Assembly (NCBI GenBank): GCA_009733575.1
Contig: ML769464.1
Span: 1-64,000, forward strand
DNA length: 64,000 nucleotides
Direction: 5' to 3'
Origin: Gymnopus androsaceus JB14
Lineage: Eukaryota > Basidiomycota > Agaricomycetes > Agaricales > Omphalotaceae
The translations under genes were made by a program, and so were the position numbers. This document shows, in pieces, positions 25,333-37,745 of the stretch. The notes under the pieces were generated by a model. That model was not told the origin of the DNA. It ran no database searches and saw only the letters and a list, made by a program, of their open reading frames with translations. How positions within the stretch are numbered: the first letter of the stretch is position 1; each line of letters starts with the position of its first letter.

Positions 25333-25997
25333 ATGGTATAGAAACTTTTTGTTTTTTTTCTTCTGTTTTGGGCGTTGATCTTTGGTCCCTAAAATACCTA
25401 CCCTTTCACCGTTCATCGTATATCATACACTGCCAGCCACCTCCTCCGCCGCGATCCCTACTTTTTTTCGGACAGCATATTTAGATTTTATTTCCAGATA
25501 TGTATGTACTTGATGATTTTTATTCTTCTTCAGCTTATTTCTGATGATGTTCACGACGCATCCACGATCGTCTTTCTACTCTTTCCTTTGCTTTCTGATT
25601 AGGCCGGTGGCTGGATGAGTGACGGACTTGCTTGTAATCTTTACACTACGCCATGTTGTTTCTAGTAACCGATGTATCTACTTACAGACTACAGACTCAA
25701 TGCATTGCTATGGACATAGCTAACCAACTTCAAGTCGCCAACTACTCGCCTCCGGATAAAGTACTGCCAGTGGCTTCAAAGTGGCTTGACTAGTGACAAA
25801 CGACGTCGCAGTTAGCATTGATATTTGGACCCAAGGCTACATCCTGTACTATGCTCCATGCGCTTTGCGTATTTTAAAGCGGCGCTCGAACAACTAGGCC
25901 AAAATTAGCATTTCCTTTAGGACAGTGTAATGCTTGTGGTCGTCTAGGAATTCCCGGGAGCAGGAGCACGAAGTTTCCGGTCTTCGGATGCTGAGGG
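25333..25997. other. 3' flank of the kelch gene
   Basis: T-rich sequence follows the stop codon and may hold the 3' untranslated region. No other gene or repeat is recognised before the minisatellite. Confidence 0.4.
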
Positions 25998-26470
25998 GAA
26001 AAGCCACTATCGGGAACTCCCTTTTGCTCTCCTCGGAAAATATACACACGCGACGGTGAGCTGCCCTGAGCTGCCTATACTTGGAACATTGTCGAATGAC
26101 TGCAACTCACCATCGGGAATTCCCATTGTCCCGCCTCGGAAGAATAACGTTAATAACAAACGCGACGGTGAATTGCCTGTACTTGGAACTTTGTCGAATA
26201 ACTGCGACTGAGAACAGGAGGGAGAGACACCATCGGGAATTCCCTTCGTCCCTCCTCGGAAGAATAACGTTAGTAACAAACGCGACGGTGAATTGCCTGT
26301 ACTTGGAACTTTGTCGAATGACTGCAACTGAGAACAGGAGGGGTAGGGACGACACCATCGGGATCCCTTTGTCCCTCCTCGGAAAATATGACTTTGGTAA
26401 CAAACGCGACGGTAAAACGGTGAACTACCCATACTTGGAACTTCGTCAAATGACAGAAACTGAGAATGAA
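25998..26470. repeat. Minisatellite, about four ~120-base units
   Basis: The motif 'cgcgacggtgaa' recurs at 26049, 26161, 26281 and, altered, 26405, giving spacings of about 112, 120 and 124. Each unit also holds 'catcgggaattccc', 'cctcggaa', 'gtacttggaac' and 'ttgtcgaat'. The two central units are almost identical and the outer ones have diverged. Long open frames through it on both strands follow from the repeat and are not taken as genes. Confidence 0.85.
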
Positions 26471-28772
26471 AGGGAAATCATTATTTAAAAAATCAGACAG
26501 ACTTGAATCAGTTTCAGAACGCATGTATCAGGAGACAGTGTAAACCTGCGAAGTCTTTTTCCAGATTCTCCTATTTATTGTATAGGCTACGACATACAGC
26601 GAGTTGGAGTGGCTACATTTCAAGTTCGATTGAGCATTGACAGTTGTGATATCAATGTAAATAGGTGCGATGGACATGCGTGTAAAGCTTGCTGTATACG
26701 CATCATTAGACTGCATGACACCCAAGTACATCCAAAAAAGCTCGGAGGATCTACTCACTTTCAAGCTTGCCAATTAATCAGTTAATGATGAAACCGTGAA
26801 GATGGTGCAGATCTTATGGAAGTTCACCCTTCCGGAATATGTGGATGATTGAAGCCTAAATCACGAAGCCGTACATCCCAGATAAGTTAGCAGTAACATG
26901 TCGTACCACCCTTGGATACTCTCACCTTTGAGACTACTGTACCCCATAAAGTTCGGAGTTTCCAGGTGGGGTAGTTGAGATGAGCGCTCAACCACTATAA
27001 GGGATTGAATTCATCATGAGCGCTCCGCCTCGAAGCGTCGATCAACGGTTTTGAAGAGGAGATCTTTTGTGGGGTTCGCGACGTATATCTTTGGCCTGCG
27101 TTTCGTCGCATTAGAACCTGATAGATACCTGTTAAAGTTCATGAAATAAACTACCGATAATATTTTCCGACTCAGAGGACGGTACAGTTATTGAACCGGT
27201 CGCATTCTTTTCATCGAATGGTCCCTGTATCGAGGTACAGTTAATATCCGTGCTGCGATCGAGAAGCGGTAGCTTTCAATCCTCCAATCCAATGTTGCAA
27301 TTTCGTGTTGATATGATGCTGAGGAGTGAGTACTTTGTATTTGGTAGATAGGAATACACCACCTGAAACAAGAGGTTTACGAGTACAAGGATATTGTTCC
27401 TGGCCAATCCTACGGGTTGACAAAACTAGCGTACTTGTGGCACTAGTTGGAAGCTTTGGATTTATTCGCTTGACGGCGGAAGTAAGGTCGGTGAACAGAA
27501 AATTCACCGGAGGCGCCGTTATCAGCGCGAGACTGGAATCGGGATAGAATTCGCCTTTGTGTCCCATTTCGAGAGCCGTGTACCAGGCATACGTTCGGCG
27601 TATGTTTAACATAGACCAGGAGGTCACTCACCACCTGAAAGCTGGGATAAGTGGGCGTACTATGGGAGCTTTGGTCAGTCGCAAGGTCACCGTCGTGAGA
27701 TTCGAGAGTCCAACTTGGAGACGGCAGTAGCCGCTCACCAGACGCCCGTGGACATCGCAGAATCCAGATTTCAACAGCTCTCGCAGCAGATTATCATACG
27801 GGATGCAGACTCGAGGCAAAGTTTGACCAGTGACCACGCCACTTTTGGTTCTTCTTTTGCAGCATGCTGTGGGCGTATGCACTAAATGCACTAAATGCAG
27901 AAGAAGATCGTGCTGCGCCTAATTCTAGGAAGACGGGAACGCGTTTCTTTTCTTCGGAGTAGCTGCGGGTTTTGGTTCGATGTCCTCCCACCCTCCGCAT
28001 GTTCCAGGACCGAGCGACCAACCGTTTACGAGTACTCGGTGATTTGCGATTGGAAAAATCGAAGGCTTTGAACAATGAACAAGTGCTGGGTAGAGAAATT
28101 TGAAATGCTACGAGATTCATGAAATGGTGTCGAGTAAAAGGATTGCGTTGCGAATTGCCTTCAATAGAATCTTTGTTATCGTCGCGTCCACGTTGAGAAA
28201 CACGCTTCACTTTGTTACTCCCTTGGTTAGCGCGGATCTTGGGCGTTAGTACATTAGTACAGGGTTTAGCGCCACAAAACTTGTCAATGTCACACCTTTT
28301 CTGCACCTTTGTGGGGTGTTCGAGGTCCTTTGTTCATGCTCCTGACGGGGACGAAATCTGATTTGATGATAGTATCATCGCAAAATGTATACATCTGGAA
28401 ATTAGTGATCGTATCGCAATTCTATGCGCATTGTGCACGAAGCGGGATAGCCACTGTTTATTTAACAGCACTCCAAGATCTGGAACCTGGGGTAATTTGT
28501 GGACTGTACCTGCAGGCTCAGCACTGTATGTAGCCGTAGAGACCGCAATGAAGGCGCTGCAACAATCAAGATGTAATGAAAGTATAGCCTATAGGAACAT
28601 TTGAAGCAATAAGGTGAAGGGAAACCGGAGACTTGGCCTTTCTGGAGTACTGCAATGGAGCCTTCGTATACAGCGAAATAAAACTTGGATTGCCCGATCA
28701 TTGTTCTAGAATGAACAGATTGTAATGTTACACTTGTTGATTATATACCGTAGTCCGATACTGCAAAGAAAA
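26471..28772. other. Gene-poor region with unassigned minus-strand open frames
   Basis: On the minus strand, open stretches at 27241-27627, 27628-27891 and 27794-28306 can be read, and a good donor (GTGAGT) sits at about 27619-27624. No acceptor, conserved motif or family resemblance lets me build a gene. It may be non-coding, or hold a poorly conserved gene. Confidence 0.35.
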
Positions 28773-29335
28773 CTATTCAATCGATTCGATTGATGCGATG
28801 TAGGTATTGGCTTCATCGGTACCCGCTTCTCTGAGAACCTGTCATAGAATATTTTATTCTAAGATGGATGATCTTGGATGATTCAAGGAAACGCACCTCC
28901 AGGAGTTTCTTGACATAGGCTATCTGAGCGTCCTCCTGAGACATACCCTCCACTTCCTTCCAAGCATCCCTAGAGAATTCACATTAGATTCCAGAAGGAT
29001 ACAAATATCGTAGAATTCGGTGCGCACCACTTGGCTTTACCGGTAAAATCAAGCATTCCAGGTCGAGCGCAATTAACATCGCCGATCGTGGCTACACGCG
29101 TTAATGATTCAGACCATGAGTACTTTGCTTCTTTCTAGAATCTTGAAGCCACAGGAGTACGGACCTTGCTTGTAGTGCTTGTAAAACTGTCGGACTGTAA
29201 TCAGTCTACCTGTCGAAATGATATTAAACGAAGACTCACAAAGAGCTGCTGATCTTGCGATGGCTGTATAGGACCGCCTTTGGGAAGGTTCTGGACAATT
29301 TCTACAGCTTTGTCGAATCTAGCTTGGCAAGACAT
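28773..29335 (-). CDS. Acyl-CoA-binding protein (ACBP)
   Basis: Five exons (29335-29240, 29186-29165, 29091-29028, 28969-28897, 28838-28773) join to exactly 107 codons, a 106-residue protein, close to the usual 85-105. All introns have GT and AG ends and phases match. Family hallmarks are '[15 protein letters not shown]' near the start, then 'FYKHYKQ', 'ATIGDVN', 'RPGMLDF', 'AKWDAWK' and '[10 protein letters not shown]', which build the four-helix fold and its acyl-CoA pocket. The protein carries long-chain acyl-CoA in the cytosol, protecting it and delivering it to lipid synthesis. The product of the synthase 7 kb away is its expected ligand. No frame error is seen. Confidence 0.93.
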
Positions 29336-30819
29336 GATGGATGCACAGGATAGAGAGATTCTGGAAGGCGTTGTGGGGCAATGCGGCTCCTTGCGGCTTC
29401 TTATCGCGCCGCATCAGTTTCCCAGGCTTATCATTGATGCAAAGTGGCGTCGCGTCGGACGCGAATCCTGCACTGAGTCTTTCAGTCTAGTGGCCAGAAT
29501 CAGCTTGGATTCAACGCATAACATATCGCAGATAATTTTTTTCTTGCTTCCAAATTTCCGTCGAAAATGAGCACATGAAGCCATTCCATTCTACATCAAA
29601 CTGTAAAGCCGAATCGGAACCCAGTTACAACCCAGCTACTTACCGGTGTGTGGCAGAAGCGACGGCGACCTTTAAGTACCGTAGTCACCAAGGTACTCCG
29701 CAAAGAACTGCTTGAGGGTAGATAATTTCAGTACTTAGCCTGGTCGGTAAGTATAGCATGACAATATAAGCATTCGGAGACTGTAACCTGTTATGGTTCT
29801 GAATATATTGCTCATCTGGATGCTTACTTGCCAGACATCACTGCACTGGAACTAATTCAATCCTCAAAGAGACCTTTGCCCTCAGCCTCAGCTCACTTGG
29901 AAATCAATAAGTATACCAAATCTAATTCAAAGCGACTTTTGTACCCGGTAATCGAACGCAATCTGGTCCACTGGGGAAACGTCAATTTGCTCAAAGTAAA
30001 GTAGAGCCTTTGTCAATATTGAAACGATATCAGTCAGCCAGTAAGCATTTTAGTCTCGGGACGTAGGGCTTCAATTCAACTAGGTAGAGATTGTAGCTTC
30101 CTATGGCTCTGAAAATTTGCCTCATTATGTTATCCGAGCCAGTAATCAGTAAGTAACACGCGCGCAAGATCGAAGCAATCTGGTCCAGGGTTCAGTGTGT
30201 TCAAAGCAGAAGTAGAGCGTTTGCTCGAAACGACGCCATCCACAAATTTCAGTCCGCTCAATAGAAAAGCTTCAGTCTTGAAGGGTAAACTAAGCACTTG
30301 GCCTCATAGCATAGTCGCTATAAGCGCCTCGTTATGCAATGACGATCCATACGGATGTGTATATCTATACATCCGCACGGATCGTCGAGTTTGCCTAGGC
30401 CCTACGGGAGACTACTCATAGTAGACGTCGGTTCAGGGAGGGCTTTCTTGGAGACTATAACTGACCATGGCTTGAGCATTTTCCCCTAGCGACCACACTA
30501 TTGTTCGAGCCTGTAAGAGGTCCAATACAATATGATAGTCAGCAAATAGATTGGCGAGGATAGAAAAGAAAGTACTTGGCCAAAATCGAACGCGATCTTA
30601 GATCCAGTTGATCGCCTGTTAGCAATAAGCTTTGGTTACAAGTTCCCAAGCAGACGTACTTTTCTCAACCAGAAAAAAAACTTGGATTTCTGCAACGATA
30701 ATGAGCTCTGGTATGGGAGCGCCAAAGTCGAAATTAAAGGGCGGCCCGCCGCGACTGATCAATAGCACGTGGAAAGACTTGCCAGAGAGCACTTCGTTGT
30801 TGCTCCTTTGAGCAGCAAA
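29336..30819. other. Divergent intergenic region with degenerate repeats
   Basis: It separates the divergent ACBP and PH-domain genes. Three loosely matching blocks begin near 29777, 30084 and 30449 ('ggagact.taac..atgg'), with companion blocks holding 'caatctggtcca' near 29960 and 30175 and a weaker one near 30590. This suggests an old tandem repeat of about 310-365 bases. A short hairpin lies at 30341-30386. No gene is recognised. Confidence 0.45.
30341..30386. repeat. Short imperfect hairpin
   Basis: The left arm 30341-30363 starts 'gacgatcc' and the right arm 30364-30386 ends 'ggatcgtc'. About 19 of 23 positions pair and almost no loop remains. It is too small to be called a gene, and transcription is unknown. 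Confidence 0.6.
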
Positions 30820-32471
30820 ATGCCACCCACAGTAGCCCCTCCTTCTCCTCAGGAAGTTCAGCGCAAACTTTCCATCTCTTCCGTGGCCAAAGGCAGCAGC
30901 AAAGTGAGAAAATTTCTCATTCTCGTTCTCGGACCCGGAGGTTGATGTCGTTATGACAATTTTTCACTTTAGCCTCCGCCGCCTGTTTCTGTACCTCCTG
31001 TTTCTGTTTCTGGCACAGAGATCGGACTCTGACTCTATCTTGACCCCGGATTGGAACGTTACGCCTTCAGGGATGGTTTCTGGCTCTGCTGGAACAATCT
31101 TACCGGGAAGCTCTCTTCAGCAGCAACCGCTTTCATCCATTGCTGAACGAAGATCTGGAAGCGGCGGCGAGGATTCAGAAGATGAAGATGATGAGGGCGA
31201 AGGAGGCTGGAAAACTGCACAAGTAGGCGAAGAAGGCCCTCACCAAGGCTCTGCTAGATGAAAGTGTCATCAAAGCTGGATATTTATGGAAGAAGGGTGA
31301 GCGAAGAAAGGTTCGAGTCATTCTCTGTTCCTTTTCCGTATATAACCTTTTTCTGTGCTAGACGTGGAAGAAGCGCTGGTTCGTGTTAAGACCAGCTCAT
31401 ATCGCGTATTACAAAACAGCCGCAGAGTATCAACTTTTACGGCTTCTCGAGCTTGGCGATGTGCATTCTTGCACCCAAGTCCCGCTCAAGAAACACGAGA
31501 ATGTGTTTGGTCTCATCTCGCCCGTGCGAACGTTTTATCTTCAGGCCAAAACCCCTACAGAGGTCCATGAATGGGTATCCGCCATTGAAGAGGCTAGGCA
31601 AGCTTTGAACGCTTCTTCAACCCAATCTCCTCCTACTGCACCTATACCGATACCCAGAGGATCGAATAACGCTGTCCCCCCGCCTATAACACCCTCACCA
31701 CCTTCATTTCATAATGCCACCTCGTCCGATTCGGAAGACGCCTCACCGTCAGGACGTCGCACGTTATCCATGTCGTCGCAGACGCGCCCCTGCCATTGGA
31801 ACCTCACCTTCTAGGTCGCAGCCCTCTGCCCCGTCGAAAGATCCCACCAAGATCGTGCTTATCTGGTTACTTGATGAAGTGTGGGTCCAAGAGACGAAAC
31901 TGGCGGAAACGCTGGTTTGTTCTGTCTGGTGAAAAGTTGGTTTATTCGGCTAGCCATATGGTACGTATATATTATATTATATTATACCTTCACTACCGCG
32001 TATTCAACTCTGTTTCAACCTAGGACACGAAACCTCATCGCCAATTTCCCTTTTCCGATATTCTGGATGCGCTAGAATACGACGTTCGTATCTCATCGCC
32101 AACATCATCCTCCAGCGGTATCATCACCGCCCGTTTCTGAAGGCGGTGAAGACCCCTCCACTGCACATACATTCAAAATAATAACAACGAAAAGAACTCT
32201 GTTACTGTGCGCGCCTAGCGAGGAAGACGAGATTAAGTGGTTGGGCGCTGTTCGTGCCCTGATCGCCCGTCGTTCTCTGCCCGGAGATACGACAAAGGCT
32301 GGAGGAGGAGGTGCATCGGTAATAAATCCAAATCAAGATCCCATTGCCAGTCCGAGCAGTTCAGGATTTACAACTTCCGCAGGAAGTGGGATCAAAGCTA
32401 GGGTCCGAAGATTGAGTGGATCTGGAGTTATCCGAGAAGAAGGTTCCTCCGTTGGGCATCGTGATTCATGA
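30820..32471 (+). CDS. Tandem PH-domain protein
   Basis: Four exons (30820-30903, 30973-31310, 31362-31960, 32024-32471) give roughly 490 residues. After an acidic, Ser-rich N-terminus, a first pleckstrin-homology domain opens with 'AGYLWKKGERRK' and 'TWKKRWFVLRP' and closes with 'VHEWVSAIEEAR'. A Pro/Ser-rich linker leads to a second with 'SGYLMKCG', 'RNWRKRWFVLSGEKL' and 'DEIKWLGAVRALIARR'. PH domains of this kind bind phosphoinositides or protein partners at membranes; the ligand cannot be read from sequence. Frame changes near 31027, 31222, 31790 and 32080 are needed to join the conserved segments and look like sequence errors. The stop at 32469-32471 follows 'GHRDS'. Confidence 0.82.
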
Positions 32472-33714
32472 AAATGAAGAAGCTTTATGGAATTCGGGGT
32501 TTTTTTCGCCTTTCGCTTCTACATACCCACACCCAAATTGTATCATCACCATGCATTGTGACACCTCGCTGTTTCCGTCCGTCATTTCTGCTCCTTCCAT
32601 TCTCTGACCCGCATGCCCCATTCCCATCTTTTCGTTCGTTGTCGCATGGAACCTGGAGTGCGTTGCGTTACCTATACCTCGTTGTTTGTTGGTCAAGATC
32701 TGTCTATCTATCAGTGTTGGAGTGTTGGAAGTTTTTTTTTTTAATCAAAGCAATGTACCAAAAGCTCCTTTCCTACTATCAGCTATATGCGTCGCGTCGC
32801 CATTTGTTGTTATTTACTACTACTACCACGACTACTCTAGCTTTCAATTGGTTTTTCCAGGAACCTCAGGGTCTTTGTTGCTACGAACGATCGCGTCTCG
32901 GTTCGAAATCAAATCGCCTTGAAAATCGCGGTCGCCTCCATTCCACGTCTAATTCCCAAATTCTCTCTCTCGTCGCGTCCTGACGTAGCGTGAATAAATG
33001 CGGGACGTGTATGGGGGGCTAGAGCCTTCGTTGGACCGTCATTTGCCCATTTCAGGATAGTGAACAAATGAATCATATCATATGCGTTGTAGATCTTTTT
33101 TGTTCAGATTCTTTATTTACAGGTCGTAGGGTTGAGGACAAGGTTGACCACCGACATCGGCGGTTGCACAAGTCCTTTCTCACCGGCGCTTCCATTGCGC
33201 GTCTGAATCCGATATGGTCATAGAAGAGAAGAGAAGAAGTGCAACTTTGTCCTGTCTTGTGGCATGCTTTGTACGACTGCGAGTCCAAAGTCAAAGATAG
33301 TTTTTTTGGTGGCGTAGGTTACAGGATTTATTAGATCTAAACGTGTTGTCTTGGGATTCAGAGCTGTTATTCTGTTATTCTGTTATTCTCATTCATATTG
33401 TTTGGTTGGTATTTTAAGGACAGTGCCTTGGCTTTTATAGGTTTTTTTGGTGTATGTAGCTTGGGCAGGTCGGTTGAATGGAAGATCACTGCAATTTGAA
33501 TGGCCGGGATGAAGTAATTATGGATGGCATGGACCGGCAGTATCCGGGGTCTTGTGAGTCAACCAACAAACCAAAAAAGCGTGATTATTCAGTCACAGCG
33601 CCTTTTCTTATAAACGCTCAACAAAGAGCCCGCTCGCTGCAAAACCGCCACTCTTCTTTCTTGTCCGTTATCAATATCTTCTCCGTATTCCCTTTCGCAT
33701 AATTTCCTTGGTCG
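32472..33714. other. Intergenic between PH gene and first Zn-cluster gene
   Basis: Pyrimidine-rich stretches and short open frames occur, without introns or motifs. The last 100 bases before 33715 are likely the 5' region of the regulator. A short triple repeat of 'ctgttattct' lies at about 33365-33390. Nothing else is recognised. Confidence 0.45.
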
Positions 33715-36087
33715 ATGTCTGCACCACCAGAACAACCATCTCCACCTCCTGGTGTTGTCAAAACCCCAGCGACAAAGAAGTCCGGAGCGCCCAAGGCGAA
33801 AGGCGCTGTGCGCGCTAAGAGTGGCTGCTACACGTGCAGAATTCGTCGCAAAGTAAGCTCTTTATCGACAATCATTCATCGAGAACAGCAAGCTAATCGC
33901 TTTTCCCCCTCTTTTTTCGCCTTTTTTCGCCTCTTTTCCTATGAGCAGAAATGCGATGAGCGTCCAGATGCTGAAGGTCGATGCGAAACTTGCCTTCGTC
34001 TTCGCTTGCAATGCCTTGGTTTTGGTGCCAAACGCCCAGACTGGCTTCGAGTACGTGGCTTATCACTGCCCTAAAAGTATTTGTCTCACCTTTCTTTGAT
34101 AGGAAAACAACAACGTCACCGAGCTCCGTGACAAAATCAAGTCTTTCCTGGCATCTCAGGGCATGATCAAGGGCCATTCTGGCTCTGGTCCTCGCGCTCC
34201 GGAGCAAGAACCTCCTACTCTTCACCTTTCTACTCAGCCCTACAACTCGCCTCCTGAGAGTCCTCCGTCCCAACTTCTAGTCCTCAGTGATGAAGTTGTG
34301 CGCCACGGTCCCGTCTCTAATGTTCGCGAACAAGAGTGGCCTGGGCCTTTTCCCGGAGCTCCCCCTAACTATGAAGGACACCCGCCTGGGGTCCATCCCA
34401 GTAAGTTGAATCTCTTTGTTTCTCGATCCATTTGATTGACTTGTCTTTTTTTTTCTTTCCCCAGTGATGCAACCGCACCCAGTTGGGCAGTCTTCGAGGA
34501 ACCCATCTCCCTTTGGGCCTCCAAGTCAAGAAGGCTTCCCGCCTCAGGAGCCTTATGTGCCTACGCTTTCGCATAATACTAGCTTAGTACCTCCTCCACA
34601 ACAATGTAAGACTCCCGTGTACCCATATTAAATACTGTAATATCATGTAACGTACTCAACTCCCTCCTTTTTGGTAGGGCTCACTGCAAATATGATCCAT
34701 CATCCAACCTATCGTGTTGCACTCCTGGCGCCGCCTCAGCAGCAGCAGCTAGCCCCACCAGGGCCACCACCAACTGCCGTTGTCAGGCTTCCACCTACCC
34801 AAGCCAGTGCATTCGGAAGGTCATATACTGCTGTCTTGCCCGATGATCAAACAGAGCATATGTTTTTTGCATCGGTCAATGATGCTACACATCGTATGCC
34901 ATCATTTCTTTTCGCTAACGGTGCTCTGGATGAGCTAGCGAACCACTACGTGACTACCGTAGCCGCTCTCCAGTATCAACTTGCAGACAAGGGTACTCTT
35001 CCCCAAATTCTTTTCGACGCTGTCGAAAAAGAAGGGATTGCGCGCGCTGCCGCTCGCCTTTTGGCATCGGTGCATGTTCAGCGTTCTCAAACGTCTAGGA
35101 TGGCAGTACTTGAAGATATTTCTACGCGTGAACGGTACGACGAGCTATTGAGCATGTTCAGCTTTGCAAAGCAGCGTTTGACGACGACGACGCTCTTGCT
35201 GCGTTGAATATCATCTCCACGTTCTTGTTCGACGGCGGACATGGTGACTGGCAAAGATGGCTTCAAGTTGCTTCCATCTATTCAAACAGCATCCTCGAAG
35301 ATCGAAGCCGATTCCACGACTATCGCGATGCGCTTATGAACTGCTCAGACAAAGAGCGCTTCATAATCAAGACCACATTCTGGTTTGATGTTCTCGCGTC
35401 AGTGACGACCATGGCCTCACCCAACTTTGTCAACGTCATCGACAGTCTCTACAACCCGTCTAACCAGAGTGGTGTCTATGATGTCTCTGAAGACTCGGAT
35501 TCTCTCTCCATGTTGCCGGTAATGGGCTGCGAGAACCGCATCGTCTGGGCCTTGGCGAAAACATCCCAGCTTTATGTTTGGAAACAAGCTCGCGAGAAAG
35601 AAGGCCGACTCAGTGTTGTCGAACTCAGCAGAAGAGCTACTGACATTGAGTCGTTCCTCACCCCACCGAACCCGCCGTTGGCTTCACGCACCGACGAAGA
35701 CGTTGCTCGAGCATTGGCATCTGAAGTCTTCCGCACTTCGACCGTGGTTTATCTTCGAACCATCGTCTCTGGCGACCACCCACTGGTCCCAGAAATCAGC
35801 GAAGCTGTCGCTGAGGCCGTTGCCTCTTTAGAAAAAGTATGCGAGGAACCAGAATCAGTGAGGCATGTCGTTGTACGCAGTACTGTGTTTTCCATCTTTA
35901 TCTGCGCGCCCTCACTACCAAGGCGACCAAACGAAGCCTTTTGCTCAAACAGCTCGAGGACGAGGGTTCAGTGGGCAACTGTGTTGGTATTTACAGGTTG
36001 CTGCAAGAGTTGAATTTGGGTCAGGCGAAGCCCAAAGCGGTTCCTTGGCGAAGATTACTCCACGAGCAGAAGATGTTGCTGGTGTAG
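33715..36087 (+). CDS. Zn(II)2Cys6 transcription factor 1
   Basis: Five exons (33715-33852, 33949-34050, 34103-34400, 34465-34605, 34678-36087) encode about 696 residues. Near residue 37 the sequence has a fungal binuclear zinc cluster, C-X2-C-X6-C then C-X2-C-X6-C ('CYTCRIRRK', 'KCDERP', 'CETCLRLRLQC'), split by an intron after the third basic residue pair. A Pro/Gln-rich region follows, then the long helical C-terminal half typical of the Fungal_trans_2 regulators of basidiomycetes, ending 'PWRRLLHEQKMLLV'. One base is apparently missing in a run at 35178, where an acidic 'FDDDDALAALN' is expected, and another shift lies near 35905. The targets are unknown. It is followed by a satellite and by a second regulator of the same family. 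Confidence 0.88.
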
Positions 36088-36539
36088 GTTGTTTTTTTCC
36101 CATCGTCAACGTCATGTCTTTTTTTTTTCGTGCACCGTTCTTTGCATGTGTGCGGTGCATATTTTGTGGACCTTGGAAACTCGGCAAGGTGTATACTTTT
36201 ATGCTCACTCTGTTTTGCTTGTTTGTAAAAATTCTTTTTACCCCGTTTTTTTTTTCCTTCTTCCTTGATGCATGTACATATGTCCAACTATTTTGTAGTC
36301 ATTTCTCGTTTCTCGACATCTCCCGACTCATCATAATCATATATGCTTTCGATAGTACAATGTTTTTTTTTTGTACTTTTAACAATCACAATCAAGTCAT
36401 TTTGCATGAGGATGTGTCGGTTTGGACTGCGACGTCACTGTGTCAGTGTAGTGGAGACTAGACTGTATATATTATACAGTACTCTATATACTTGGTGGGT
36501 CAAATGATTTTTTTTCTACTGAAATTGTTACTCATACTG
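36088..36539. other. 3' flank of Zn-cluster gene 1
   Basis: A T-rich sequence that may include the 3' untranslated region of the regulator. No gene is recognised. Confidence 0.4.
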
Positions 36540-37745
36540 ATGATTTTAACAGTTTCCTAGTCCTAGTCTGTCCTAGTCCTAATGGACCTTCGTTATCTTC
36601 CATCATGTACACATTTCCGCGGGGCTATTCTCCAGATCCGTATGGGCTTTTCCCTACGCCGCGCGCCAAAGGACAGCGCTCTCTCGGAGCCTCGGAACTG
36701 AGTATCACTAGCTATTCTCAACAGTTTCCTACTTACGGTCTTTTGTTATCTACCATCATCGGTTGGTAGACCTTTCTGCGGGACTGTGCTAAAGATTTCT
36801 TAGAATCTTTCTCCGTAGCCTGGGCTTTTCCCTGCACGCGCCAAAAGACAGAGCTCTCTCACAGCCTCGGTACTGAATATTGTCACTCACAATGGCGATC
36901 TTCAATAGTCTCCTACTTGCGGTCTTTTGTTATCTACCATCATCGGTTGGTACACTTTTCTGCGGGCCTATGGCGAGGATTACTTTGGATCTTTCTGTGT
37001 AGCCTGGGTTCTGCACACGCCAAAGGACAGAACTCTCTCACAGCCTCGGTACTGAATATTGTCACTCAGACAATGGCGATTTTCAATAGTCTCCTACTTA
37101 CGGTCTTTTGTTATCAACCATCATCGGTTGGTACACTTTTCTGCGGGCCTATGGTGAGGATTGCTTTAAATCTTTTTCTGTAGCCTGGGTTCTGCACGCG
37201 CCAAAGGACAGAGCTCTCTCACAGCCTCGGTACTGAATATTGTCATTCATAATGGCGATTTTCAACAGTCTCCTACTTACGGTCTATTGTTATCAACCAT
37301 CATCGGTTGGTACACTTTTCTGCGGGCCTATGGTGAGGATTGCTTTAAATCTTTTTCTGTAGCCTGGGTTTTGCACGCGCCAAAGGACAGAGCTCTCTCA
37401 CAGCCTCGGTACTGATTATTGTCACTCCAATGGCGATTTTCAACAGTCTCCTACTTACGGTTTTTTGTTATCTACCATCATCGGTTGGTACACTTTTCTG
37501 CGGGCCTATGGCGAGGATTGCTTTGAATCTTTCTCTGTAGCCTGAATTCTGCACACGCCAAAGGACAGAGCTCTCTCACAGCCTCGGTACTGAATATTGT
37601 CACTCACAATGGTGATTTTCAATAGTCTCCTACTTACGGCCTTTTGTCATCTACCATCATCGGCTGGTACACTTTTCTGCGGGCCTATGGCGAGGGTTAC
37701 TTTGAATCTTTCTCTGTAGCCTGGGCTTTTCCCTAAAGGCCAGCG
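36540..37745. repeat. Tandem satellite, about seven ~180-base units
   Basis: The phrase 'agtctcctacttacgg' recurs at 36721, 36906, 37087, 37266, 37444 and 37623, spaced by 178-185 bases, with a diverged first unit near 36549. Units share 'accatcatcggttggtac', 'ctgcgggcctatgg' and 'cctcggtactgaatattg'. Identity is high among central units and lower at both ends, as expected when unequal exchange homogenises the middle. The array lies between two same-strand regulator genes. Confidence 0.92.

Noticed and set aside
25981..26488. Open frames of 80-140 codons on both strands across the minisatellite
   Set aside because: They arise because the repeat unit is near a multiple of three and lacks stops; no introns, start context or domains support them.
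27241..28306. Possible minus-strand gene built from three adjoining open frames
   Set aside because: One good donor is present but no acceptor, conserved motif or consistent frame joins the pieces.
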